39,084 nt of DNA from Sphaerochaeta sp. (lineage in GTDB: Bacteria > Spirochaetota > Spirochaetia > Sphaerochaetales > Sphaerochaetaceae), in NCBI GenBank assembly GCA_018399495.1, contig JAGYOG010000025.1:1-39084 (forward strand). The letters are read 5' to 3'. The notes under the pieces were generated by a model. It did no database searches, had not been told where the DNA came from, and worked only from the letters and a program-made list of their open reading frames with translations. Positions 31,048 to 38,403 of this stretch are shown piece by piece. A program made the translations under genes and the position numbers. Each line of letters starts with the position of its first letter. Positions within the stretch are counted from its first letter, which is position 1.

Positions 31048-31437
31048 CTACCTCCGCAACAACAAGGCCCGCATATCCTCATCTTCTACTACGTACCAGT
31101 TCCGGGAAAAACATTGTGGGGGATGGATGTCATCTGAATCTGGAGCTGTAAATATCTCATGATGGATATGAGGCTTCCAAAGCGAGAGAATATGATGATG
31201 AAACTCATCCGCATGTGAGTACCATTCCTCCCAGAACAAATAATCTTGGTCATCCTTTTCTGGGATCGCATTCACAACTAAAAACCCATGATTCTCTTTC
31301 ACAATCCATGTATGTTTTCGGTACGGATTCTCTTTGAGTTCATTAATACCAGGAAACATATCTTCCAGTTTGAAGCCGAAACGCTTCATGGCCTCTGTGA
31401 CGTTAGCTTGTTGTAATTGTAATAGTAGTTCACTCAT
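31048..31437 (-). CDS. Small histidine-rich protein of unknown family
   Basis: 129 residues; I do not recognise the family. Visible features: N-terminal helix MSELLLQLQQANVTEAMKRF, a central aromatic/acidic part (WIVKENHGFLVVNAIPEKDD, LFWEEWYSHADEFHHHIL) and SLWKPHIHHEIF, so about eight histidines in 40 residues, plausible metal ligands. No signal peptide or membrane segment. The start is set at ATG 31437 because AAGGAGGG lies 6 bases upstream; TTG at 31443 is too close. It lies between an FGGY kinase (2-base gap to its stop) and the aldo/keto reductase, in a translationally packed operon, so a catalytic or accessory role in the same pathway is expected. Confidence 0.8.
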   Translation of the reverse strand: MSELLLQLQQANVTEAMKRFGFKLEDMFPGINELKENPYRKHTWIVKENHGFLVVNAIPEKDDQDYLFWEEWYSHADEFHHHILSLWKPHIHHEIFTAPDSDDIHPPQCFSRNWYVVEDEDMRALLLRR

Positions 31438-31439
31438 AC

Positions 31440-32978
31440 TCAACCCTCCTTTGTATTGGTAAATTGGTCGAGATTCTGATAGAAATCGACCAAACTTGTA
31501 TAGGCTTGTTCATATAGGGGTAGATAGCGATCGTAAAATTCAACATTTGCTTCGTTTGGAAGTATGCGTCGCTCGTAATGGAGTAGCTCCTTCACCACGT
31601 CAGCACTCTCGTACATCCCTATTCCCAAGCCTCCGATTACTGCCGCCCCAAAGTTTTTGCTGTCCTTGAGATGGTTATGTGATACCACTGGAATATTGAA
31701 GGCATCGGCAATGATATGCTTGTTGATGTCACTATTGGCTTGTCCTCCAATCACCACCAATTCTGTTGCTTTGTTTATGGGTTTGAGAGCTTCCCAAATA
31801 ATCTTAAGATTCATTGCCACGCCCTCATAACAAGCGCGGAACATATCAGAGCGACGTGTGTTTCGTTTAAGACCGATGAAGGCACCACGAGCCTGGGGAT
31901 CCCAGTAGGGGCTACGCTCACCCATAAGATAGGGAAGGAACAGCAATCCATTTGCCCCAGGGGGCGATTGGGTGACCAGCATTTCGATCAAATGCTGTGG
32001 ATAGCTGCGTTGCAATGCCGCTTGGGAGACTTCTTCCCTTGCCAGTTCATCCTTCAGCCAATCCAGAGAAGCCCCAGCTGCTTGCATGGTACCACACGGG
32101 GCAATCTGATCAGGCTGAATGAATGACCAATTGAAGGTTCGCATCTTTGGCTCCCAATACGGAGACTGCTTGACCATCCCGATCCATGCTGATGACCCAA
32201 AGTAGAGATACGCATCATCCTCAGTGGTACAACCTCCACCCAAGGAGGCACATATACCATCCCCTGCCCCGATGACAACCGGGGTGCCTGGAAGCAACCC
32301 TGTTGCAACGGACGCATCCATGGTTACATAGCCTGCAATTTCGGTAGACGGAATAGCCTCAGGGAGTATTTTTGGATTGATCCCGATAATGCTTGTCAAG
32401 GTACGGGACCACTGTCGCTTTGTAAGATTAAACAGGTTTGTTCCCGATGCATCAGAGTAATCGGTAACAATTTTATCCGTAAGTTTATAAACGATATAAT
32501 CCTTCGCTTGGACTACTTTAGTGGTCTTGGCAAAGACGTCTGGACGATGATGCATGATCCAAAGCAGTTTACTCAAGGTATAGGAAGCACTGATCCTATG
32601 GCCTGTAATATGGAAAAAGAGTTTCTCATCAATCTGGTTCAACAATTGCATCGATTCCTTGTCTGAACGCATATCTGCCCAAATGATTGCATTACCAATT
32701 GGGTCTCCTGCCTTGTCGAGACAGAGGCATCCCATCATCTGTCCACTAAAGGTAACCACAGCAATTGATTTCTCGTTGATACCCCGCATAACCTTCTTTG
32801 TGGACTCGCAGACAGCACACCACCAATCACTAGGGTCTTGTTCTACTTTATTACCCTCTTGATAGATGACCCTGTAAAGAGAAAGCCAGGAACTGATGAT
32901 ATTTCCCTTTTCATCATACACTACCGCTTTGTCCCCAGTTGTTCCCAGATTATGCGATAGGATGAGTCTGTCATACAT
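31440..32978 (-). CDS. Xylulokinase-like FGGY kinase, second copy (Asn in DxGT motif)
   Basis: 512 residues. FGGY layout with FSGQMMGCLCLDKAG, GHRISASYTLSKLLWIMHHRPDVF, SDASGTNLFNL, catalytic Asp in IGAGDGICASLGGG, FGSSAWIG and LLFLPYLMGERSPYWDPQARGAF (FGGY signature region). The N-terminal phosphate/Mg motif, usually DLGT, reads HNLGTTGDK: the first Asp is Asn. This may weaken or abolish kinase activity or change its role. It is paralogous to the next gene upstream across its whole length. AAGGGG lies 6 bases before the ATG. Ketopentose phosphorylation is the family function. Confidence 0.85.
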   Translation of the reverse strand: MYDRLILSHNLGTTGDKAVVYDEKGNIISSWLSLYRVIYQEGNKVEQDPSDWWCAVCESTKKVMRGINEKSIAVVTFSGQMMGCLCLDKAGDPIGNAIIWADMRSDKESMQLLNQIDEKLFFHITGHRISASYTLSKLLWIMHHRPDVFAKTTKVVQAKDYIVYKLTDKIVTDYSDASGTNLFNLTKRQWSRTLTSIIGINPKILPEAIPSTEIAGYVTMDASVATGLLPGTPVVIGAGDGICASLGGGCTTEDDAYLYFGSSAWIGMVKQSPYWEPKMRTFNWSFIQPDQIAPCGTMQAAGASLDWLKDELAREEVSQAALQRSYPQHLIEMLVTQSPPGANGLLFLPYLMGERSPYWDPQARGAFIGLKRNTRRSDMFRACYEGVAMNLKIIWEALKPINKATELVVIGGQANSDINKHIIADAFNIPVVSHNHLKDSKNFGAAVIGGLGIGMYESADVVKELLHYERRILPNEANVEFYDRYLPLYEQAYTSLVDFYQNLDQFTNTKEG

Positions 32979-32999
32979 TGTTGGCCCCTTTCTCTTCCA

Positions 33000-34484
33000 T
33001 TACCGATTGAACCAAGGTTCAAGACTGCGATACAGATCAGCGAATCGTTCTGTCAACTCTTCATAGAATGCAGAGTTATTCCTATTTGGCTTTACGACTT
33101 CCTTGATGGGATTCATGTTTTCGATTATGGAAAAGTCCTCATACAAGCCACAGCCCACTCCTCCAAGCAAGGCTGCTCCCATGCTTGTCGCCTCAGTGAG
33201 AAACTGGGGCACAACAATCTCACAACCAAAAACATCGGCCAGTACCTGTCGGAGGAAGGTATTCAAGGCACCTCCTCCTATGAACATCACCCTGCGGTCA
33301 GGAATCTCAGATAACATTCCTGCAAAGTTGAGTTTCTGGTTCATCGCCACTCCCTCGAGTAGGGCTCGGCAGTGATCAGGGAAGGTTGTTGAGACATCCA
33401 TACCCACAAAAGCCCCTTTCGCCTTGGTATTCCACCAAGGAGATCGTTCTCCCATTAGGTAGGGAAGGAAGAATAAACCATTTGCCCCAGGCTGGGACTC
33501 CTTGGCTAAATCATTGATAGTATCAAGTGTCTTGCCCTTGTCGTCACCCATGTAGGTCTTTGCAAACCAAGAAAAAGATCCACCAGCTGTCTGCATCGTT
33601 GCACATGGTTGATACAAACCAGCAACGGGATGTGCCCAAGTAAAACCAATCTTTTTAGGATCAGAAAGATGATTCTTACTTGCAATAGATACCCAGGAAG
33701 AAGACCCCATATAGATGTAAGGTTTTCCGAAGGCCACTGATCCAGCACCAAGACTGGCACAGCCCCCATCTCCGGCTCCCACGATAACAGGGGTTCCTTC
33801 AGGAATACCGGTCTCTTCACTGGCTCGTTGATGTACCTCTCCAATCTTGGTTGATGAGGGGTAAGCTTTAGGGAACAAGGAAGAGGGAACCCCCATTGCA
33901 TTGAGAATTACATCTGACCAGTTTAACGAAGCAAGATCAAAGGCATTGGTTCCTGAAGCATCATTATAATCGGTTGCATACTCTCCGGTGAGCAAGAAAT
34001 TCATATAATCCTTTGCCTGGAGTACTTTGTATGTTTTTTCATAGACTTCGGGACGATGCTTCTTGATCCACAGGAGTTTGGTGAGAGAGTAGGAAGCACT
34101 GGGCCTATGACCGGTTATCTGATAAATCCGGTCAAACCCAAGAGCCTGGATGAACTCCTGCTCTTCTTCCGTACTCCGTTGGTCGCAATACAACAAGGCA
34201 TTGTGCAAAGGTTTTCCTTTTTTATCCACCGGCAGACAAGCCATCATCTGCCCGCTGAAGGAAACTGCTGCAACATCCTTGGGGTTGATTGTTGAAAGCA
34301 CTTCCCTGGAAGAAGAACAAACAGCATTCCACCAGATGGATGGGTCTTGTTCAGCCCAATTGGAATTAAACACCTCCATCTGATAGGGAGTCACTCTACT
34401 TCCTATCAATACTCCCTTTTCATCAAATAGTGTTGCTTTATTCCCTGAAGTACCCAGATCATGTGCCAAGACATATCGCTTCAT
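33000..34484 (-). CDS. Xylulokinase-like FGGY kinase, first copy
   Basis: 494 residues. All key motifs present: HDLGTSGNKATLFDE (intact Asp), FSGQMMACLPVDKKGKPLHN, GHRPSASYSLTKLLWIKKH, NDASGTNAFDL, VIVGAGDGGCASLGAG (catalytic Asp), MGSSSWVS, FFLPYLMGERSPWWNTKAKGAF and FIGGGALNTFLRQVLADVFG for nucleotide binding. Expected reaction: ATP-dependent phosphorylation of D-xylulose or a related ketose. ATG at 34484 is preferred because AAAGGGG is well spaced; ATG at 34490 abuts it. It follows the permease gene by 26 bases. It and its downstream paralogue look like a tandem duplication. Confidence 0.88.
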   Translation of the reverse strand: MKRYVLAHDLGTSGNKATLFDEKGVLIGSRVTPYQMEVFNSNWAEQDPSIWWNAVCSSSREVLSTINPKDVAAVSFSGQMMACLPVDKKGKPLHNALLYCDQRSTEEEQEFIQALGFDRIYQITGHRPSASYSLTKLLWIKKHRPEVYEKTYKVLQAKDYMNFLLTGEYATDYNDASGTNAFDLASLNWSDVILNAMGVPSSLFPKAYPSSTKIGEVHQRASEETGIPEGTPVIVGAGDGGCASLGAGSVAFGKPYIYMGSSSWVSIASKNHLSDPKKIGFTWAHPVAGLYQPCATMQTAGGSFSWFAKTYMGDDKGKTLDTINDLAKESQPGANGLFFLPYLMGERSPWWNTKAKGAFVGMDVSTTFPDHCRALLEGVAMNQKLNFAGMLSEIPDRRVMFIGGGALNTFLRQVLADVFGCEIVVPQFLTEATSMGAALLGGVGCGLYEDFSIIENMNPIKEVVKPNRNNSAFYEELTERFADLYRSLEPWFNR

Positions 34485-34510
34485 AACCATCCCCTTTCTA
34501 TAATTATATA

Positions 34511-35464
34511 CTAGTTCTTCTTCGTCTTTCTTATTTGGTCATACCAAACAGAAGCTACAATCAGGACACCAACAATGATCTGCAAGATAAAGGAATTGAT
34601 GCCAAGCAAGTTTCCTCCATTTTGAATAAGAGAAATCAACAAGGCACCCAACACAGTACCGATGACGGTTCCAGAACCACCACTCAAACTGGCTCCACCG
34701 ACAACTGCAGATGCGATGGCATCCATCTCATACCCTTGTCCAGCGGTAGGAATACCATTGGCAAGACGACTGGTCATCAGAATACCGGCAATACCACTAA
34801 GCAATCCACTCATAGCATAGACACTCACTGTTACTTTTGCGGTATTGATTCCGGAGAGTCTTGCTGCCTCAATGTTGCTTCCATAAGCAAAGATATTTCG
34901 TCCAAAAATGGTTTTTGTGGTCAGCACAAAGGTGACAAGAATGACCAAAAACCAGACAAAGAACAGAGAGGGAAATCCCAAGAACACCAACTGTGCAAAA
35001 CCGGTAAAAACCTTCGGAAGCCCCGCGACCATACGAGCATTGGAAAGCAACATAACAATACCACGGGCTGCCTGCATCATTCCCAAGGTGGCTATAAACG
35101 GTGGGACCTTGCCATAGTGGATAATCAGTCCATTAAGGGTGCCCAACAGTACACAAACAAGCAATGCGATAATTATAGCGGGGAATACTCCCATGCCTGC
35201 TACCAAAAGCTTAGCAACTACAATACTGGCAACACCAACAACGGAGCCAACTGAAAGGTCTATTCCACCCGAGATGATAACAAAGGTCATTCCCAGAGCA
35301 ATAATGCCGTTGACCGAGGTTTGCCGAACCAGATTTCTTAAATTATTGACAGTGAAAAAATTCTTTGTTGCGAACGAAAGGATCACCATCAATACGATTA
35401 CAATTACTATCAGGTTGCCTTCAGCGATCCTGAATTTAGTATTTTTCTTTGAAAACAATTTCAT
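34511..35464 (-). CDS. Ribose-type ABC transporter permease
   Basis: 317 residues, about eight to ten transmembrane helices in the inner membrane. BPD_transp_2 family: VNGIIALGMTFVIISGGIDLSVGSVVG, GLIIHYGKVPPFIATLGMMQAARG, and the EAA-like coupling region NIFAYGSNIEAARLSGINTAKVTV, then MDAIASAVVGGASLSGGSGTVIGTVLGALL. It carries sugar with the ATPase and binding protein encoded just upstream. AAGGAG lies 6 bases before ATG 35464, and the gene begins 21 bases after the ATPase stop. Confidence 0.93.
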   Translation of the reverse strand: MKLFSKKNTKFRIAEGNLIVIVIVLMVILSFATKNFFTVNNLRNLVRQTSVNGIIALGMTFVIISGGIDLSVGSVVGVASIVVAKLLVAGMGVFPAIIIALLVCVLLGTLNGLIIHYGKVPPFIATLGMMQAARGIVMLLSNARMVAGLPKVFTGFAQLVFLGFPSLFFVWFLVILVTFVLTTKTIFGRNIFAYGSNIEAARLSGINTAKVTVSVYAMSGLLSGIAGILMTSRLANGIPTAGQGYEMDAIASAVVGGASLSGGSGTVIGTVLGALLISLIQNGGNLLGINSFILQIIVGVLIVASVWYDQIRKTKKN

Positions 35465-35485
35465 CTTTATCTCCTTGCTTTCCAA

Positions 35486-36976
35486 TCACAAGCCTGATGC
35501 GTATCTCAGCAAGGTTTCCTCACTGAATGCTTCTCGTTCAACAATGTTCGGCATTGACCCCTCATGCAAAACACCAATTCTATCAGCAAGTCCCATAATC
35601 TCGGGAAGGTATGAGGAAATCAAAATGACTGCATGTCCTTCCTTCGTCAATTGTTCGATCAACTTGTAGATCTCTTGTTTTGCCCCGACATCAATTCCAA
35701 CAGTGGGTTCATCGAAAATGAACAGTTTGCTTTCGCAGCAGAGCCACTTAGCAATGATTACCTTCTGCTGGTTTCCTCCTGAGAGGTTGCCCACCAGCTG
35801 ATGAATGGAAGGAGTCTTTACCTTCAACTGGTTCACATATTCAACTGAACGCTGTCTCTCTCTCTTCTCCAATACAAAATTGAATTTTGAGATTGCCTTA
35901 TATGATGCCAGATTTATGTTGTGATTGATGGACTGAGTCAAGGCCAAACCTTGATGTTTTCGGTCCTCTGGCAACAGTCCAATTCCCAGGGAGATGGCCT
36001 TGGAAGGATGATTGATCACTTCCTTTTTTCCCTTAAAATACACAGTTCCGCTCTCGATGGAATCTGCTCCGTAAATTGCCCTGACTACCTCGGTTCTTCC
36101 CGAGCCAACGAGGCCGAACAACCCAAAAATCTCTCCTCTCTTCACGGAGAAGGAAATGTTTTTCAGAGCCTTTCCTCGATTCAGATCCTCAACACGCAAC
36201 AACTCTTCCCCTTTGGGGTAGTGTTCAATGTTGTACATATCAGTGAGGGAACGTCCAACCATATAGGAAATCAATTGATCTTCGTTTGTTTCTTTAACCG
36301 GAAGTGTTTTGACATGCTGGCCGTCCTTGAGCACAGTAACACGGTCTGAAACGGTAAAGATTTCTTCGAGACGGTGTGATATGTAAATAACCGAGATACC
36401 GGAAGCCTTCAGCTTCTTGATTATCTCAAACAATATTTCTACTTCTTCATTGCTCAACAAGGCAGTCGGCTCATCAAAGATGACCAGCTTCGATTTCTTG
36501 TGAACTGTTTTTGCGATAGCGACCATTTCCTGCATTGCAGGAGAAAGTTCGGTAATGCGTAGCCGAGGATCGACATCCACATTTAAGGCTTTCAAGGTCT
36601 CTGCAGTCTTGGAATACACATGATTCCAATCAATCATTCCATTCTTCTTTCTGGGAAACTGTCCCATAAAGAAGTTCTCCCCGATCGAAAGGTCAGCAGC
36701 AAGCGTCAAGTCCTGATATACAGCTGCCAAGTCCAATCGGTCCGCTTCAATAACATTCGGTATGGTGACCTGCTCTCCATTCAGAGTAATCGTCCCCTCG
36801 TCCTCTTGGTAGACGCCCATGATAATCTTGATGATAGTGGACTTACCCGCTCCATTTTCCCCTACCAAGGCATGCACCTCACCGGGATAAACGGTTAAAT
36901 CCACATTGTCAAGTGCCTTAACTCCAGGAAACTGCTTGGATATTCCCTTCAATTCCAAGAATGGTCTTGTCTCCAT
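35486..36976 (-). CDS. Ribose-type ABC transporter ATPase, tandem domains
   Basis: 496 residues with two nucleotide-binding domains. First: Walker A GENGAGKST (~residue 40), degenerate signature LSPAMQEMVAIAK, Walker B LVIFDEPTA. Second: degenerate Walker A GLVGSGRTEVVR as in RbsA-type proteins, signature LSGGNQQKVIIAKWL, Walker B LFIFDEPTVGID. It powers uptake with the permease. The start at 36976 has GGAGG 6 bases upstream; an upstream in-frame extension to 37030 has no such site. The 86-base gap to the binding protein contains a stable hairpin. Confidence 0.93.
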   Translation of the reverse strand: METRPFLELKGISKQFPGVKALDNVDLTVYPGEVHALVGENGAGKSTIIKIIMGVYQEDEGTITLNGEQVTIPNVIEADRLDLAAVYQDLTLAADLSIGENFFMGQFPRKKNGMIDWNHVYSKTAETLKALNVDVDPRLRITELSPAMQEMVAIAKTVHKKSKLVIFDEPTALLSNEEVEILFEIIKKLKASGISVIYISHRLEEIFTVSDRVTVLKDGQHVKTLPVKETNEDQLISYMVGRSLTDMYNIEHYPKGEELLRVEDLNRGKALKNISFSVKRGEIFGLFGLVGSGRTEVVRAIYGADSIESGTVYFKGKKEVINHPSKAISLGIGLLPEDRKHQGLALTQSINHNINLASYKAISKFNFVLEKRERQRSVEYVNQLKVKTPSIHQLVGNLSGGNQQKVIIAKWLCCESKLFIFDEPTVGIDVGAKQEIYKLIEQLTKEGHAVILISSYLPEIMGLADRIGVLHEGSMPNIVEREAFSEETLLRYASGL

Positions 36977-37009
36977 TCTGGACCTCCTTCCTTTTATACA
37001 GCTAAACGT

Positions 37010-37044
37010 GTCTCCAGCTCCTCCTATCAAAAGGAGCCAGAGAC
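37010..37044 (-). other. Intercistronic stem-loop between binding protein and ATPase genes
   Basis: Outer GTCTC / GAGAC and inner GCTC / GAGC arms around a small loop, in the only sizeable gap of the operon, with no T run after it. Such hairpins commonly protect the upstream binding-protein mRNA and lower ATPase/permease expression. This is inference from position. Confidence 0.5.
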
Positions 37045-37062
37045 TTCAGTTCAGAGAGACAA

Positions 37063-38076
37063 TCAATACTTTTTCATTGTGAACGGATCAAGAATACCCT
37101 GTACTTCTGGATCGTTGACATTGTGCTTTTCAACAACAACTACACCAGTGTCGACATATTCTGGAAGGGTTGCACCTTCGATAGCCTTCACTGCAAAATC
37201 GACGCCCTTGTAACCCATACCATATGGATCCTGGACCATGAGAGCCTTGATAACGCCACTCTTGATTGCTGCGACTTCTTCTGGATCGCTGTCATAAGCA
37301 GTAATGATAATCTTGTCTTTCAGACCCTGCTCTGTAATTGCACGAGCTACACCGTCTGCAGATTGGTTATTGTCTGCAAAGATTGCAATCAAGTCATCAC
37401 CATACGTGGTAATCAAATCCTCAGTTGTGGAGAGAGACTTGATAATGTCATTATCCACATATCTGGTAGGAATTACCTCGATGCCAGGAAGCAATTCATT
37501 GATGCGGGTGAGAAATCCATTGTCACGATCGGTCAATACCTGGACACCAGCCATTGCACTCACTACAGCAATTTTCTTTCCAGCGGTAGAGATGTTGTTT
37601 TTCTTCAGATACTCAACCATCTTCTCTGCAGCAAGTGAACCACCAAGCGTGTTATCGGTAGCCAAGAAGGTGTGCACCTTGTCAGTGTTCACCCTGTTGT
37701 CAACGGTAACAATCTTGATTCCCTTGTCATAAGCCTGTTCAAGAGCTGGTACAGATGCATCTGAACTGGTGGAAGAAATGACAATAGCATCGGGATTGGT
37801 CGAAATGACATTCTCAAGAATGACAATCTGCTGGTCGATATCTGATTCAGAGGGTGGGCCGTAGGTCGTTACGTTGACCAAATCAGGATGTTCAAACTCA
37901 TAGTTTAAAACACCAACAAGCATATACTGCCAGAAATCAGAATCAGTAGCCTTGATGATTACAGCAATCTCGTAGGGTTTTTCGCCCTTCGGACCTGCTG
38001 CTTCTTGTGCACCTTGTGCAAACAAGCCGGACATTACAATTGTGACCAAAAGTATGGCACATAGCACTTTTTTCAT
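37063..38076 (-). CDS. Periplasmic sugar-binding protein, ribose type
   Basis: 337 residues. Signal peptide MKKVLCAILLVTIVMSGLFAQ with cleavage near AQG and no lipobox cysteine. Two Rossmann-like lobes of the PBP1/peripla_BP_4 family: EIAVIIKATDSDFWQYMLVGVLN, DAIVISSTSSDASVPALEQAYDKGIKIVTVDNRV (ligand Asn/Asp/Arg), ATDNTLGGSLAAEKMVEYL, AIFADNNQSADGVARAI and ITAYDSDPEEVAAIKSG. It binds a monosaccharide or polyol in the periplasm and delivers it to the permease. AGGAGG at 38084-38089. First gene of the operon, 33 bases after the predicted sigma-54 +1. Confidence 0.93.
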   Translation of the reverse strand: MKKVLCAILLVTIVMSGLFAQGAQEAAGPKGEKPYEIAVIIKATDSDFWQYMLVGVLNYEFEHPDLVNVTTYGPPSESDIDQQIVILENVISTNPDAIVISSTSSDASVPALEQAYDKGIKIVTVDNRVNTDKVHTFLATDNTLGGSLAAEKMVEYLKKNNISTAGKKIAVVSAMAGVQVLTDRDNGFLTRINELLPGIEVIPTRYVDNDIIKSLSTTEDLITTYGDDLIAIFADNNQSADGVARAITEQGLKDKIIITAYDSDPEEVAAIKSGVIKALMVQDPYGMGYKGVDFAVKAIEGATLPEYVDTGVVVVEKHNVNDPEVQGILDPFTMKKY

Positions 38077-38118
38077 TTTTTTTCCTCCTAATGTTGAAAA
38101 AAACTGTTACAAAGTATA

Positions 38119-38136
38119 TTGCATAAATTGTGCCAA
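38119..38136 (-). promoter_or_regulatory. Sigma-54 promoter (-24/-12) of the ten-gene operon
   Basis: On the minus strand: TTGGCACAATTTATGCAA, with GG and GC separated by exactly 10 bases, a close match to TGGCAC-N5-TTGC. The GG is at 38134-38133, the GC at 38122-38121, so +1 lies near 38109, leaving a 33-base leader with AGGAGG before the binding-protein ATG. No good sigma-70 pair is seen close by. Confidence 0.8.
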
Positions 38137-38403
38137 TTATCAAAATTTTGTTTAGTTAATTTGATTATTTTGTTACATTATAGTATTATATAAATATTTT
38201 GTACTATTTTTTTATCGCTTTTAGCATAGGTTAAGAAAGAATTGCAATCAGTATCTATGTGCATATTTTGTACATGTTCTAAATTTATTAAACACTTTAT
38301 ACACAAAACCCATTCTTTTTAGACACACCAAAAGAAGAGAATTATGTCCAATTCTGTAACATTACACATGCCAGTAGCTTTTTTTTATTATAGTGCTCAT
38401 TAC
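38137..38403. promoter_or_regulatory. AT-rich upstream region with repeated TATTTTGT(T)AC
   Basis: No gene in about 270 bases. ATATTTTGTAC occurs at 38194-38204 and 38263-38273, and TATTTTGTTAC at 38167-38177. The second full copy runs into the palindrome ACATGT. Spacing 30-140 bases upstream of the -24 element suits enhancer sites for the sigma-54 activator; AT-rich DNA also favours bending. Function is inferred. Confidence 0.4.

Noticed and set aside
34535-35254. 239-codon plus-strand open frame across the permease gene
   Set aside because: Antisense of a membrane protein gene giving a Gln/Asn/Thr/Gly-rich translation, a typical shadow of hydrophobic codons.
38077-38403. Small RNA gene or terminator in the AT-rich spacer before the ABC operon
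   Set aside because: No stable GC-containing hairpin with a T run was found in either direction; the spacer is explained by the sigma-54 promoter and upstream repeats.
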